Source of the DNA: Poseidonocella pacifica
Lineage (GTDB): Bacteria; Pseudomonadota; Alphaproteobacteria; Rhodobacterales; Rhodobacteraceae
DNA: 64,000 nucleotides
Direction: 5' to 3'
Assembly (NCBI RefSeq): GCF_900111875.1
Contig: NZ_FOJU01000002.1
Span: forward strand, 434,001 to 498,000
Shown: positions 1 to 8,723 of the stretch, piece after piece
Numbering within the stretch: position 1 is the first letter of the stretch
Layout: the number at the start of each line of letters is the position of its first letter
Position numbers and translations under genes: made by a program
Notes under the pieces: model-generated
Database searches by the model: none
Told to the model about the DNA's origin: nothing
Seen by the model: only the letters and a program-made list of their open reading frames with translations

Positions 1-140
1 CGAATGTCCCGAAGGTGCGGCGCGACGAAATCAAAATCGCGCCCGCTGCGCGTCAGCCCCGGAAGCGCGAGGACAGGGAGGCCCGATCCTTCGTCCTCGT
101 AATGCAACGAGATCCCATCGGATGTCACGAACCGGGGCAT
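1..140 (-). CDS. alpha/beta hydrolase, N-terminal part only (cut by window start)
   Basis: This is the first 46 codons of a minus-strand gene that runs off the window. Its ATG (140-138) overlaps the stop codon of the upstream haloacid dehalogenase by one base (TGATG), so the two are probably translationally coupled. The visible protein starts MPRFVTSDGISLHYEDEG and continues with GLPVLALPGLTRSGRDF. This is the usual beginning of alpha/beta-hydrolase-fold enzymes: a beta hairpin, then the strand and HG/PG loop that forms the oxyanion hole. The nucleophile elbow and the rest of the catalytic triad lie outside the window, so the substrate cannot be judged. Confidence 0.75.
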   Translation of the reverse strand, partial: MPRFVTSDGISLHYEDEGSGLPVLALPGLTRSGRDFDFVAPHLRDI

Positions 141-823
141 CAGCCGAGCAAATCCGGCAACGCGCCAAGATCGTCCAAGATGTGCGCAGGCCGTCCGGGG
201 AGCCGGTCCACAGGCTCGTTCCGGCGATTTACCCAGACCGTGTTGAATCCGAACAGCGATGCCCCCGCCGCATCCCAGCCATTCGAGGAAACGAACGTAA
301 CCTCTCCCCGCTCACAACCAAATCGGTCCAGAACAAGCTGATAGGTTTTTGCGGCGGGTTTGTAGATGCCGACCGCCTCCACCGACAGAAGATCGTCCAG
401 CAGATCACCGATCCCCGCGCTTGCGGTCGCCGACGACAGCATCTCCGGAGCGCCATTTGACAGGATCGCGCAGGTCTGTCCTCTTTCGCGTAATTCCGTC
501 AAGGTGGTGCGAACTTCAGGATACGCCTCCAACTCAAGATACAGGGTCAGAAGGCGCTCACGCAGTTCGGGATCCTCGTGCAGGCCGTGCCGCTCCAGCG
601 CCCAGTCGAGGCTCTCTTGCGTCACCTGCCAGAAATCCGCGTGCTGGCCCACGATGGCGCGGTGCCACGTGTATTGCAGTTGCTTGAGGCGCCAATCCTC
701 GGCCAGCGCCATCCAGCAAGCTGCCAGTCCATCCCGCCCCGGCTCCTCTGCAGCGGCACGGGCAGCGGAGCCCACGTCGAACAACGTCCCATAGGCATCG
801 AATATGACAACTTTGCACGCCAT
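140..823 (-). CDS. haloacid dehalogenase, type II (HAD superfamily)
   Basis: The 227-residue protein starts MACKVVIFDAYGTLFDVG. This is HAD motif I, with the nucleophilic Asp in FDAYGT, as in (S)-2-haloacid dehalogenases, which hydrolyse 2-haloalkanoates to 2-hydroxyalkanoates through an aspartyl ester. Motif II is the ILSNG segment near the middle. The lysine of motif III is in GIYKPAAKTY and motif IV is in FVSSNGWDAAGA. The reading frame could extend upstream to 904, but the ATG at 823 places the family start exactly and the extra residues look non-coding. It overlaps the following alpha/beta hydrolase by one base. Close relatives also include phosphatases and azetidine hydrolases, so the substrate is not certain. 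Confidence 0.85.
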   Translation of the reverse strand: MACKVVIFDAYGTLFDVGSAARAAAEEPGRDGLAACWMALAEDWRLKQLQYTWHRAIVGQHADFWQVTQESLDWALERHGLHEDPELRERLLTLYLELEAYPEVRTTLTELRERGQTCAILSNGAPEMLSSATASAGIGDLLDDLLSVEAVGIYKPAAKTYQLVLDRFGCERGEVTFVSSNGWDAAGASLFGFNTVWVNRRNEPVDRLPGRPAHILDDLGALPDLLG

Positions 824-1012
824 GGCGATCTCCGTCGAGTGACATCCCTTTGCGGCGCAACGTGGCATGCTCGGCGCGCGGAGAAAAGAGCGCTTGGTTT
901 GCATCGGGCGGACCGAGCCCCTAAGTTAGGGGCACGATCTCATGAGGGAGCACCCGCGATGGACAGTCGGCCTCCCCAAACTCATCCCCGAAAAAGCTGA
1001 AAGGAACGCACG

Positions 1013-1441
1013 ATGGCGGAAGCCAAGACAGGCGACACGGTTCGCATCCACTACACCGGGACACTCCGCGACGGGACCACATTCGATACGAGCGACGGGC
1101 GCGATCCGTTGGAATTCACCGTGGGTTCCGGCCAGATCATCCCCGGCCTCGACAAGGCGATCGAAGGCATGGCCGTCGGCGACAAACAGACCGTTGAAGT
1201 CCCCTTTGCCGAGGCGTATGGCGAATCCCGCCCCGAGGCGCTTCAGGCAGTGCCACGTCAGGAAATCCCCGCCGAGATCCCGCTCGATCCCGGCACGCAG
1301 TTGCAGGTCCAGACTCCTGATGGCCAGACCCTGCCGGTTACGGTCGTTGAAGTCACCGAATCCGAAGTGACACTTGATGCGAACCACCCGCTCGCAGGCA
1401 AAGACCTCATTTTTGACGTCGAACTCGTCGAGATCGCCTGA
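1013..1441 (+). CDS. FKBP-type peptidyl-prolyl cis-trans isomerase (SlyD-like)
   Basis: The 142-residue protein has no signal peptide and is probably cytoplasmic. It opens with GDTVRIHYTGTLRDGTTFDTS, the canonical FKBP strand pattern. VGSGQIIPGLDKAIEGM follows, and then PFAEAYGE, which introduces the insert-in-flap chaperone domain of SlyD-type proteins. The C-terminal ANHPLAGKDLIFDVELVEI is also typical of SlyD. No histidine-rich metal-binding tail is present, unlike E. coli SlyD. These proteins catalyse proline isomerisation and act as folding chaperones. It ends just before a symmetrical hairpin shared with the convergent dehydrogenase gene. Confidence 0.92.
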   Translation: MAEAKTGDTVRIHYTGTLRDGTTFDTSDGRDPLEFTVGSGQIIPGLDKAIEGMAVGDKQTVEVPFAEAYGESRPEALQAVPRQEIPAEIPLDPGTQLQVQTPDGQTLPVTVVEVTESEVTLDANHPLAGKDLIFDVELVEIA

Positions 1442-1453
1442 TCTCCGATCCGC

Positions 1454-1483
1454 CCCCGGAAACTGATGGATCAGTTTCCGGGG
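1454..1483. terminator. Hairpin between convergent genes (probable bidirectional terminator)
   Basis: CCCCGGAAACTGAT and its perfect complement ATCAGTTTCCGGGG are separated by two bases, and lie between the FKBP stop and the stop of the convergent dehydrogenase. There is no long U tract, so intrinsic termination efficiency is uncertain. Confidence 0.6.
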
Positions 1484-1490
1484 AGCAGGA

Positions 1491-2363
1491 TCACTTCAAC
1501 GCACGCAGCCGCTTTATGAGTGACGACGTATCCCAACGCCCCCCTCCCATCGACTGCACGTCCTTGTAGAACTGATCCACGAGCGCCGTGACGGGCAGCG
1601 AGGCGCCCGTCTCATCCGCAGTTTTCAGACAGATCGCCAGATCCTTGCGCATCCAGTCCACGGCAAAACCGTGTTCGAATTCATCCGCGAGCATCGTCTC
1701 ATACCTGTTCGACATCTGCCAGCTTCCCGCCGCACCTTGGCTAATGACGTCCACGACCGACTTTCCGTCCAGTCCGGCGCATTCCGCGAAATTGAGCGCT
1801 TCGGAAAGGCCCTGAACCAGCCCGGCGATAGCAATCTGGTTACACATCTTGGTCATCTGGCCCGCGCCGCTTTCGCCCAGACGGCGACAGATCCGCGCAT
1901 AAGCCCCGATCACCTCTTCCGCGCGGGCGTAAGGCTCTGCCTCGCCGCCGCACATCACGGACAACGCGCCGTTTTCCGCGCCAGCTTGCCCGCCGGACAC
2001 CGGAGCATCGATGAAGGCGATACCGCGCTCCGCCGCGGCGGCGTGCAATTCGCGGGTCACTTGCGCCGAAACGGTCGTATGATCGACGAAAATCGAGCCC
2101 GTCTCCATTCCAGCGAAAGCACCATTCTCGCCGAGGCAAACGCTTCGCAGGTCGTCATCATTGCCAACGCAGGCCATCACAAAAGCCTTGCCACGTGCCG
2201 CGTCGCGCGGCGTAGTGGCAGCGGTGCCCCCATGTTGCGTGGCCCATGCCTCTGCTTTGCTCGTCGTGCGGTTATAAACTGTCACCGCATGGCCCTTCGC
2301 CGCAAGATGCCCCGCCATGGGATAGCCCATCACCCCCAGCCCGAGAAACGCAACGTCTGACAT
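1491..2363 (-). CDS. NAD(P)-dependent beta-hydroxyacid dehydrogenase (3-hydroxyisobutyrate dehydrogenase family)
   Basis: The 290-residue protein begins MSDVAFLGLGVMGYPMAGHL, a Rossmann GxGxMG nucleotide-binding motif. The family substrate motif is FIDAPVSGGQAGAENG, and the catalytic lysine is expected in the GAGQMTKMCNQI segment. This family reduces or oxidises short beta-hydroxyacids such as 3-hydroxyisobutyrate, tartronate semialdehyde or glyoxylate. I cannot choose among these by eye. The open frame extends 40 codons upstream, but the ATG at 2363 gives the standard N terminus. It converges with the FKBP gene and diverges from the acylase gene. Confidence 0.88.
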   Translation of the reverse strand: MSDVAFLGLGVMGYPMAGHLAAKGHAVTVYNRTTSKAEAWATQHGGTAATTPRDAARGKAFVMACVGNDDDLRSVCLGENGAFAGMETGSIFVDHTTVSAQVTRELHAAAAERGIAFIDAPVSGGQAGAENGALSVMCGGEAEPYARAEEVIGAYARICRRLGESGAGQMTKMCNQIAIAGLVQGLSEALNFAECAGLDGKSVVDVISQGAAGSWQMSNRYETMLADEFEHGFAVDWMRKDLAICLKTADETGASLPVTALVDQFYKDVQSMGGGRWDTSSLIKRLRALK

Positions 2364-2451
2364 CGAAATCCCCTTCCCCTGTTCCCTTGTCCCCCCGTAG
2401 CCGATTGGATACCAAACCGCTACCCCTCCGCCGCCAACCGAAAGGCCGCGC

Positions 2452-4917
2452 ATGCCCATTCTGTTTCGTTGGTTATTTCGCATTGCGACAGGTCTTGTCT
2501 TCCTCGTCGCGCTGGCCGTCGTGGGGGCCGTGTACTTCGCCTCGCGCTCCTTGCCGGACTATGACCGGGATGCCGAAGTTTCGGGATTGGCGGCGCCGCT
2601 GGAAATCGTTCGAGACACGGCAAACGTTCCCCATATCTTCGGGGAGAACGATCGGGACGTCTTCTTCGGGCTTGGCTATGCCCATGCACAGGATCGCCTC
2701 TGGCAGATGATGACGATGCGGCGCACGGCGCAGGGTCGACTTTCGGAGTTGTTCGGGCCGGAAACGCTGGAGATCGACACCTTTCTGCGACGGCTGGATC
2801 TCTACGGTCTCGCGGTGCAATCGGTCGCGGTTCAGGACGAGAAAACGCTCAACCTGCTCAAATCCTATTCCGATGGGGTCAACGCGCGTCTTGCGCAAAT
2901 CAATGAGGAAGCGCTCGGACGCGGCGCGCCGGAGTTCTTTCTCTTTTCCACCGAAATCGCACCCTGGACCCCGGCGGACTCCCTCGCGGTGCTCAAACTC
3001 ATGGCATTACAGCTTTCGGGCCAGATGCATCAGGAGGTGATCCGCGCCCGGATCTCCCTAGTACTGCCCGAGGAACGGGTACGCGATGTACTGCCGGATG
3101 CGCCGGGGACCGGGCTGACCGAGTTGCCTGAATATGCGGCACTTTTCCCGGGAGAAGACCTGCCCCGCTTCGCGCAGCATACCAACGAGGCGCGCCATCC
3201 GCTCATGCCGCTCGCTCCTCGCGGGCTGGGCGGCGCGTCGAATGTCTGGGCCGCCTCCCCCTCCCGCTCCGCAGCGGGCGGAACTTTGCTCGCCAACGAC
3301 CCTCACCTCGGCTTCACTGCGCCCTCCACCTGGTATCTTGCACGGCTGGAGCTTGCGACAGGAGGGGTGATCGGCGGTACGATCCCGGGGCTGCCTGTGA
3401 TCCTGACGGGGCGCAGCGCCGACCTCGGCTGGGGCCTGACCACCACCTATCTGGACGATCAGGATATCTTCATCGAGAAATTGAACCCGGACAATCCCGA
3501 CGAATACCTTACCCCCAAAGGCTACCGTCCCTTCCGGACACGGGCCTCGATCGTGCAAGTCAAAGACGCCGAGCCCGTGACACTGACCTTGCGGTGGACC
3601 GAAAATGGCCCCGTCCTGCCGCCAGATGCCTTTGATCTGGGCAAGATCACCCCGAAAGGCCACGTGACCAGCCTTGCGTGGACGGCGCTTTCCAACCGAG
3701 ACACCTCCTTCATGTCTGCCGTCGCCATCATGCGGGCCAAATCCGTCCAAGACGCGATTGATGCAGGCGAAGGGTTCATCGCACCGGCGCAGAACCTCGC
3801 ACTTGCCGATACCCGCGACATCGCCCTGAAGGCCATCGGTGCCATGCCGCGTCGGCGTGCGGAACATCAGAGCAAGGGCCGGCTCCCCTCACCCGGCTGG
3901 CGTGAGGAAAACCGTTGGGATGGGTTTCTGGAATACGCCGACAACCCGGAGTTCATAGCGCCCCCGGGCGGAATCCTCGGGAACACCAACAACAAGCTGC
4001 TGGATCGGCCATTCCCGGAGCATGTCACATTCGATTGGGGCGACAGCCAGAGGGTCCAACGCTGGGAACGGCTGATGCAATCGCGCGAAGTTCACACCCG
4101 CGAAAGCTTCATCGAAGCGCAACAAGATACCGTGAGCATCACCGCACGTACCTTGCTTCCCCTCATCGGCGCGGATCTGTGGTTCACGGGTGAGGCCGCA
4201 CCGGAAGGCACACCACAGAGGCAACGACAGCGCGCTCTCTCGCTGCTTGCCGAGTGGAATGGGGAGATGAACGAGCACCTGCCCGAGCCTCTGATCTATG
4301 CCGCGTGGATTCGCGCGCTACAGGATCGGTTGATCCGCGATGAGCTTGGGCCACTCGCGCATGAATTCACCCATGTCGAGCCTCTGTTTATCGAGCGGGT
4401 CTATCGCAATGTCGACGGCGCGGGGATCTGGTGCGATGTCCTCCAGAGTGCGGAGAAGGAAAGCTGCACGGAAATCGCCCGTGCAGCGCTTGATGACGCG
4501 CTGGTCTGGATCGCAGAGCGATACGGCACTGCGCTGGAATCACTTCGCTGGGGGGATGCGCACGAGGCGACGCACGACCATCAGGTGCTTGGGGGCGTCC
4601 CGATCCTGCGTCATTTCGTGAACATCCGCCAATCGACAAGTGGCGGCGACAACACCTTGCTGCGCGGTCGCACGCGCGGAACGGGACCGGACCCCTTCAC
4701 CAACGTACACGGCGCAGGGTACCGGGGCGTTTATGATTTCGCCGATCCCGACAGTTCCGTCTTTGTCATAGCGACGGGCCAATCGGGGCACCTTTTGTCG
4801 CGGCACTATGACGATCTGGGGGAACTCTGGCGTCGGGGGGAATATGTGCCCATGTCGCTTGATCCCGACCTTGCCCGCGCGGGCGCCACCGGCATCACCC
4901 GGCTGACCCCGCGATAG
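2452..4917 (+). CDS. penicillin acylase family protein (N-terminal nucleophile amidase)
   Basis: The 821-residue protein is a normal length for the penicillin amidase precursor family. A hydrophobic segment at residues 5-27 is a signal peptide or membrane anchor, so the enzyme probably acts in the periplasm. The A-chain is followed by GLGGASNVWAASP, where autocatalytic cleavage would expose Ser263 as the N-terminal nucleophile. LLANDPHLGF follows, as usual for the beta chain, and NTNNKLLDRPFPEHV matches the conserved region further on. Relatives hydrolyse penicillins, acyl-homoserine lactones or other N-acyl compounds. The physiological substrate cannot be read from the sequence. It converges with the small exported protein gene downstream. 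Confidence 0.9.
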   Translation: MPILFRWLFRIATGLVFLVALAVVGAVYFASRSLPDYDRDAEVSGLAAPLEIVRDTANVPHIFGENDRDVFFGLGYAHAQDRLWQMMTMRRTAQGRLSELFGPETLEIDTFLRRLDLYGLAVQSVAVQDEKTLNLLKSYSDGVNARLAQINEEALGRGAPEFFLFSTEIAPWTPADSLAVLKLMALQLSGQMHQEVIRARISLVLPEERVRDVLPDAPGTGLTELPEYAALFPGEDLPRFAQHTNEARHPLMPLAPRGLGGASNVWAASPSRSAAGGTLLANDPHLGFTAPSTWYLARLELATGGVIGGTIPGLPVILTGRSADLGWGLTTTYLDDQDIFIEKLNPDNPDEYLTPKGYRPFRTRASIVQVKDAEPVTLTLRWTENGPVLPPDAFDLGKITPKGHVTSLAWTALSNRDTSFMSAVAIMRAKSVQDAIDAGEGFIAPAQNLALADTRDIALKAIGAMPRRRAEHQSKGRLPSPGWREENRWDGFLEYADNPEFIAPPGGILGNTNNKLLDRPFPEHVTFDWGDSQRVQRWERLMQSREVHTRESFIEAQQDTVSITARTLLPLIGADLWFTGEAAPEGTPQRQRQRALSLLAEWNGEMNEHLPEPLIYAAWIRALQDRLIRDELGPLAHEFTHVEPLFIERVYRNVDGAGIWCDVLQSAEKESCTEIARAALDDALVWIAERYGTALESLRWGDAHEATHDHQVLGGVPILRHFVNIRQSTSGGDNTLLRGRTRGTGPDPFTNVHGAGYRGVYDFADPDSSVFVIATGQSGHLLSRHYDDLGELWRRGEYVPMSLDPDLARAGATGITRLTPR

Positions 4918-4926
4918 GCCACGCGG

Positions 4927-5469
4927 TCAGTCGATAACACCGACCGTGGAGAAGCCACATTGCTCGGCGATCTTGCCGTAGGCCGCAGTGAACCCTGCGA
5001 GAGACGCTTGATAAAGTACCACCCCGTCCGCGGTGATCCAGAGCGTCGATGCGTCGCGCATGGTAGAGAGCATCGCGCGGGCATCACCATGATGCGGCTG
5101 CACCGTCGCCCAAGCCAACCCCTCGTAGTTGTATCCGCCGCTCGCGTAGCCTTCGGTGTACCAATTCGTATCGAACTGGAACAGCACCCGCTGGCCGTTC
5201 TGCATCACCGTCGCATGACCGCGTGGGGCATACTCTTCCATCATCGGAGCGGGATAATAATAAGGCGGCAGCGCATCGCCGTTGGAGACTTGGAGTTTCA
5301 CAACCGGCATGCCGTCGCCACCGGTCCACGCCTGACATGTGACGCGATAATCCTCGCCGGTATCAACCGCCTCGACCATGACCTGCCAGTCGCCATAGGA
5401 CCAATAGCTGCCCTGCGCCTGCAGTAACCCGGGCAAGACGCCCAGAACAATTGTCATCAAAATCCGCAT
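4927..5469 (-). CDS. small exported protein of unknown function
   Basis: The N terminus MRILMTIVLGVLPGLLQAQG is a signal peptide, so the protein is probably periplasmic. I chose the ATG at 5469 because a GGGGA stands five bases upstream; other in-frame starts lie at 5475 (ATG) and 5481 (TTG). The mature part starts with a WSYGDWQV segment and has two cysteines (VTCQAW and EQCGF). The end, LAGFTAAYGKIAEQC, resembles the end of invasion-associated locus B (IalB) proteins, but the match is weak. It has no operon partner: the acylase converges on one side and hflX stops about 90 bases away on the other. Confidence 0.6.
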   Translation of the reverse strand: MRILMTIVLGVLPGLLQAQGSYWSYGDWQVMVEAVDTGEDYRVTCQAWTGGDGMPVVKLQVSNGDALPPYYYPAPMMEEYAPRGHATVMQNGQRVLFQFDTNWYTEGYASGGYNYEGLAWATVQPHHGDARAMLSTMRDASTLWITADGVVLYQASLAGFTAAYGKIAEQCGFSTVGVID

Positions 5470-5555
5470 CGTCATCCCCAATCGCTTACGCTTCAGGGGG
5501 TTAGGGCTAGGATCTGATCGTGAATATCCGGTTCACAGCCGATATGCGAAGACGT

Positions 5556-6836
5556 TCAGAGATCGCGATAACGGCGCTCTTGCAATGCGGTCCATGTCAC
5601 GTCGATTTCCACGCTGTCCTCACCCCGCCGCTCGGCATCCACCACGCCCTGCTCAAAGAGCCAAGCGCGTCGGCGACCATCCGAATGCGGAAGGACGAGG
5701 GTCTGCGAGGTCTTGGCCCCCTCAAGTGCGACGGTGACCCGTTCCAGCAGAGCCTCCATCCCTTCGCCGGTCCAAGCGGAGATGGCTACAACGTCATCCT
5801 GACGCGCGGCGGCGGTGCGCAACGTCGCGATCTGATCCTCGTCGAGCCGGTCCATCTTGTTCCAGACCTCGAAGATCGGTGTCTCTTCAGCGATTCCCAG
5901 ACCACGAAGGATTTCATTCACATCCTCGGCCTGCTCCTCCGCCTCGTCGTGCGAGATATCGCGGACATGCAGGATCAGGTCCGCAGAAAGGACTTCTTCG
6001 AGTGTGGCGCGGAAGGACGCGACCAGCTCCGTCGGCAGGTCGGAGATGAACCCCACCGTATCGGATAGGATGACTTCCGGCCCATCGGGCAGCTTCACGC
6101 CGCGCATGGTCGGGTCCAGCGTGGCAAAGAGCATGTCCTTGGCCAAGACCTCCGCCCCGGTCAGACGATTGAACAGGGTCGATTTGCCCGCGTTGGTATA
6201 GCCCACCAGCGCGACGATCGGATAGGGCACTTTAGCCCGGGCATCGCGATGCAGCTTGCGGGTCCTGACCACCTTGTCGAGTTGGCGGCGCAAGCGAACG
6301 AGTTGCTCGTCAATCGCGCGCCTGTCCGCCTCGATCTGGGTTTCGCCGGGGCCGCCGACAAAACCGAGCCCGCCGCGCTGACGTTCAAGGTGGGTCCAAG
6401 CCCGTACGAGGCGGGTACGCTGGTAGGAAAGCGCGGCCATCTCGACCTGAAGCACACCCTCGCGGGTGGCGGCGCGGTCGGAGAAGATTTCGAGGATGAG
6501 TCCCGTCCGGTCGAGGAGTTTGACCCCCCAAGCCTTCTCCAGGTTGCGCTGCTGTACGGGGCTGACTGGCCCGTCAACCAGTACAAGATCGACCTCCTCG
6601 GCCTCAATGCGTGTTTTCAGCTCCTCAATCTTGCCGGAGCCGAACAACATGCCGGGATGAGGTTTCTGGAGGCGAATGATATCCGCGGCCACGATTTCCA
6701 GCCCGGGAAGCGCGGCGGCAAGCGCGACAGCTTCCTCGAGCGCAGGCGCGGCATCGCGGCGCTGCGTGTCGGACTTGATGTCCGGGTGAAGGACGAACGC
6801 GCGGGTGTCGGGCGTTCCGGTGTCTGTGAGGCTCAA
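5556..6836 (-). CDS. hflX: GTPase HflX
   Basis: This 426-residue protein belongs to the ribosome-associated HflX family, which splits stalled or stressed 70S ribosomes. The N-terminal HflX domain (to about residue 200) contains the glycine-rich [15 protein letters not shown] segment. The GTPase domain has G1 at 212-219 (GYTNAGKS), DTVGFI as G3 and NKMD as G4. Its ATG overlaps the hfq stop codon (ATGA), giving the hfq-hflX pair known from many proteobacteria. Confidence 0.96.
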   Translation of the reverse strand: MSLTDTGTPDTRAFVLHPDIKSDTQRRDAAPALEEAVALAAALPGLEIVAADIIRLQKPHPGMLFGSGKIEELKTRIEAEEVDLVLVDGPVSPVQQRNLEKAWGVKLLDRTGLILEIFSDRAATREGVLQVEMAALSYQRTRLVRAWTHLERQRGGLGFVGGPGETQIEADRRAIDEQLVRLRRQLDKVVRTRKLHRDARAKVPYPIVALVGYTNAGKSTLFNRLTGAEVLAKDMLFATLDPTMRGVKLPDGPEVILSDTVGFISDLPTELVASFRATLEEVLSADLILHVRDISHDEAEEQAEDVNEILRGLGIAEETPIFEVWNKMDRLDEDQIATLRTAAARQDDVVAISAWTGEGMEALLERVTVALEGAKTSQTLVLPHSDGRRRAWLFEQGVVDAERRGEDSVEIDVTWTALQERRYRDL

Positions 6837-7072
6837 TTGCCCTCTTCTGAATCGTAGAGGTTGATGGGTTGGGACGGCATGATGGTCGAAATCGCGTGCT
6901 TATACACGAGTTGCGACTGGCCGTCGCGACGCAATAGCACACAGAAGTTGTCGAACCAAGTGATCACGCCCTGTAGCTTTACCCCGTTGATCAGAAAGAT
7001 CGTCACGGGGATCTTGGTTTTGCGGACGTGGTTGAGAAATGCGTCCTGCAGGTTTTGCTTGTCGGAAGCCAT
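6833..7072 (-). CDS. hfq: RNA chaperone Hfq
   Basis: The 79-residue protein is the short alphaproteobacterial form of Hfq. It carries the Sm1 motif ([19 protein letters not shown], then NGVKLQGVI) and the Sm2 motif ([10 protein letters not shown]). It forms hexameric rings that pair small RNAs with mRNAs. There is almost no C-terminal tail after the Sm core. hflX follows with a four-base overlap. The 126-base gap upstream, before trkH ends, must hold its own promoter or be crossed by trk read-through; I see no clear terminator there. Confidence 0.98.
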   Translation of the reverse strand: MASDKQNLQDAFLNHVRKTKIPVTIFLINGVKLQGVITWFDNFCVLLRRDGQSQLVYKHAISTIMPSQPINLYDSEEGN

Positions 7073-7198
7073 AAAAGTTTGCCCTTTTTTCTTGCCTGTC
7101 GCGGACCCGTCCCTGATTCACGAAATTATGGAGTGCGGATGCGGGAGATTCCACCCTAAAAAACAAGGTCTTTTCCGAATCGGGCGTGGGCGCCTCAC

Positions 7199-8719
7199 CT
7201 AGCGTCGCCAGAAGTTGGGATTGAAGAGCGCAATGATGGCCAACGTCTCCAGCCGGCCCAGCACCATCGCCGCACCAAGAAGCAGCTTTGCAGGGTCGGT
7301 CAGAGCCCGGTAAGAGAGCCCTGTCTCGGACGCGACCTCAAGCAGCGGCCCCGTCGTTGACAGGGTTGCGACGGCGAGGATCATCGCGTCGTCAAGCCGC
7401 ACCCCCGTGGTGGCCAGAGCAAGCACCACCGCCGTGATGGATAGCGCGAAGAGCATGAAGAAGATCCACGCGATAAAGGCGCCCTGCCGCCGGATTCTCC
7501 GACCCAATCGCCCCCCGGCGGCCACAGAGGACGGATGCACCAGCCGGTCGATTTCCCGCAATCCATGCAGATAGAGCGCAAAGACCCGCAGCAGTTTCAC
7601 ACCGCCCGCAGTGGTGGCGACCCCGCCGCCGATGAGCGCAAGCCCCACGAGAATAAGACCCGGCGTGGGAAGACCGGACCACCCCGAGGCGGTCTCCCAC
7701 TCGGTCGACACGAACCCGGTTGTCGTCAGAAAGGAGAGCGCGGTAAAGAGGCTCCCCCAAAGAGCACGCAGGCCGCTCACGGCATCGGCACCCTCGTTGA
7801 CTTCGATCGCGCCGAACCAATGGCGCAGGAAAAGGGCTCCGGGAACCAGCAGCAGCAACCCGATTGCGAAGCGAAATTCCGGGTCGGCATAAAGTTGCCT
7901 CGGCAAGGTATGCCCTGTTTCGCGCCCCGCGACCAAGCGTGTGACGCCAAAGAAAAGGAAGACGAACATAAACGCCTCTCCCACAAGGCCCGATGCCCCA
8001 AAGCTCAGCCCGCCCTGCGGGGAGATGCCGGAGGTCGACACAGTACTCATCGCATGGCAGAGCGAAACGAGGGGACCGTCGCCTGCGATCAGCAGCAGCA
8101 CCCACAGCGCCAAGGTGATGGCGAGATAGATCGGTGTAAAGCTGCGGATGGCGCGCCCCATGCGGCCCATCGCGTCGCGTGACCCACTTTCCCGCGCGAG
8201 GCTGGTAAGCGTCTCGCCGGGCTCGGCCGCGGAGGTGATTTCGAAACCGCCAAGGTTCATCGGGGCCAGCAGGGCCACTGCAACCACCCAGATGAAGAAC
8301 CCGCCCAGCCACGCAACCATAGCCCGCCAAAGATGCAGGACGGGAGGAAGCCGTTCCGCGCCTTCAAAAAGGGTCGCCCCGGTTGTCGTGAGGGAGGAAA
8401 CCATTTCAAAATAGGCGTTGAGAAAGGTGGTTGATCCTACGGCCTCATGGAATGGCACCGCGAGCAGTCCGGGGAGCAAGACATAAGTGCCAAGGAGCGT
8501 CAGCAACTGATCACGCGGCCGAAAAACCGAAGCGCGAGGCCCGAGAGCCACGGCGATGAAGGTGGTGAGGATGAGCGTCAAGATAGCCGCGTAGAAGAAA
8601 CTGCGCGAAATATGATGCTCTTCCTGAACCAGCGCGATCGCGGCGGGCACCAGCATCGCAAGCGCACTGCCCCCGACGAGCAGGAGGAAAAGCGGCAGCG
8701 CTGCGATCCGGGTCCACAT
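7199..8719 (-). CDS. trkH: Trk-type potassium uptake protein TrkH
   Basis: The 506-residue polytopic membrane protein starts MWTRIAALPLFLLLVGGSAL, with about ten predicted hydrophobic segments. TTTGATLFEG, STVSTSGISPQGG and TTTGFVSTEWETASGW carry the filter-loop pattern of the TrkH/KtrB superfamily, each with the conserved glycine of the potassium selectivity filter. A fourth loop is near TLSTTGPLLEV. The ATG at 8719 lies four bases after the trkA stop. The longer frame to 8803 overlaps trkA and is not needed. Confidence 0.94.
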   Translation of the reverse strand: MWTRIAALPLFLLLVGGSALAMLVPAAIALVQEEHHISRSFFYAAILTLILTTFIAVALGPRASVFRPRDQLLTLLGTYVLLPGLLAVPFHEAVGSTTFLNAYFEMVSSLTTTGATLFEGAERLPPVLHLWRAMVAWLGGFFIWVVAVALLAPMNLGGFEITSAAEPGETLTSLARESGSRDAMGRMGRAIRSFTPIYLAITLALWVLLLIAGDGPLVSLCHAMSTVSTSGISPQGGLSFGASGLVGEAFMFVFLFFGVTRLVAGRETGHTLPRQLYADPEFRFAIGLLLLVPGALFLRHWFGAIEVNEGADAVSGLRALWGSLFTALSFLTTTGFVSTEWETASGWSGLPTPGLILVGLALIGGGVATTAGGVKLLRVFALYLHGLREIDRLVHPSSVAAGGRLGRRIRRQGAFIAWIFFMLFALSITAVVLALATTGVRLDDAMILAVATLSTTGPLLEVASETGLSYRALTDPAKLLLGAAMVLGRLETLAIIALFNPNFWRR

Positions 8720-8723
8720 CCGG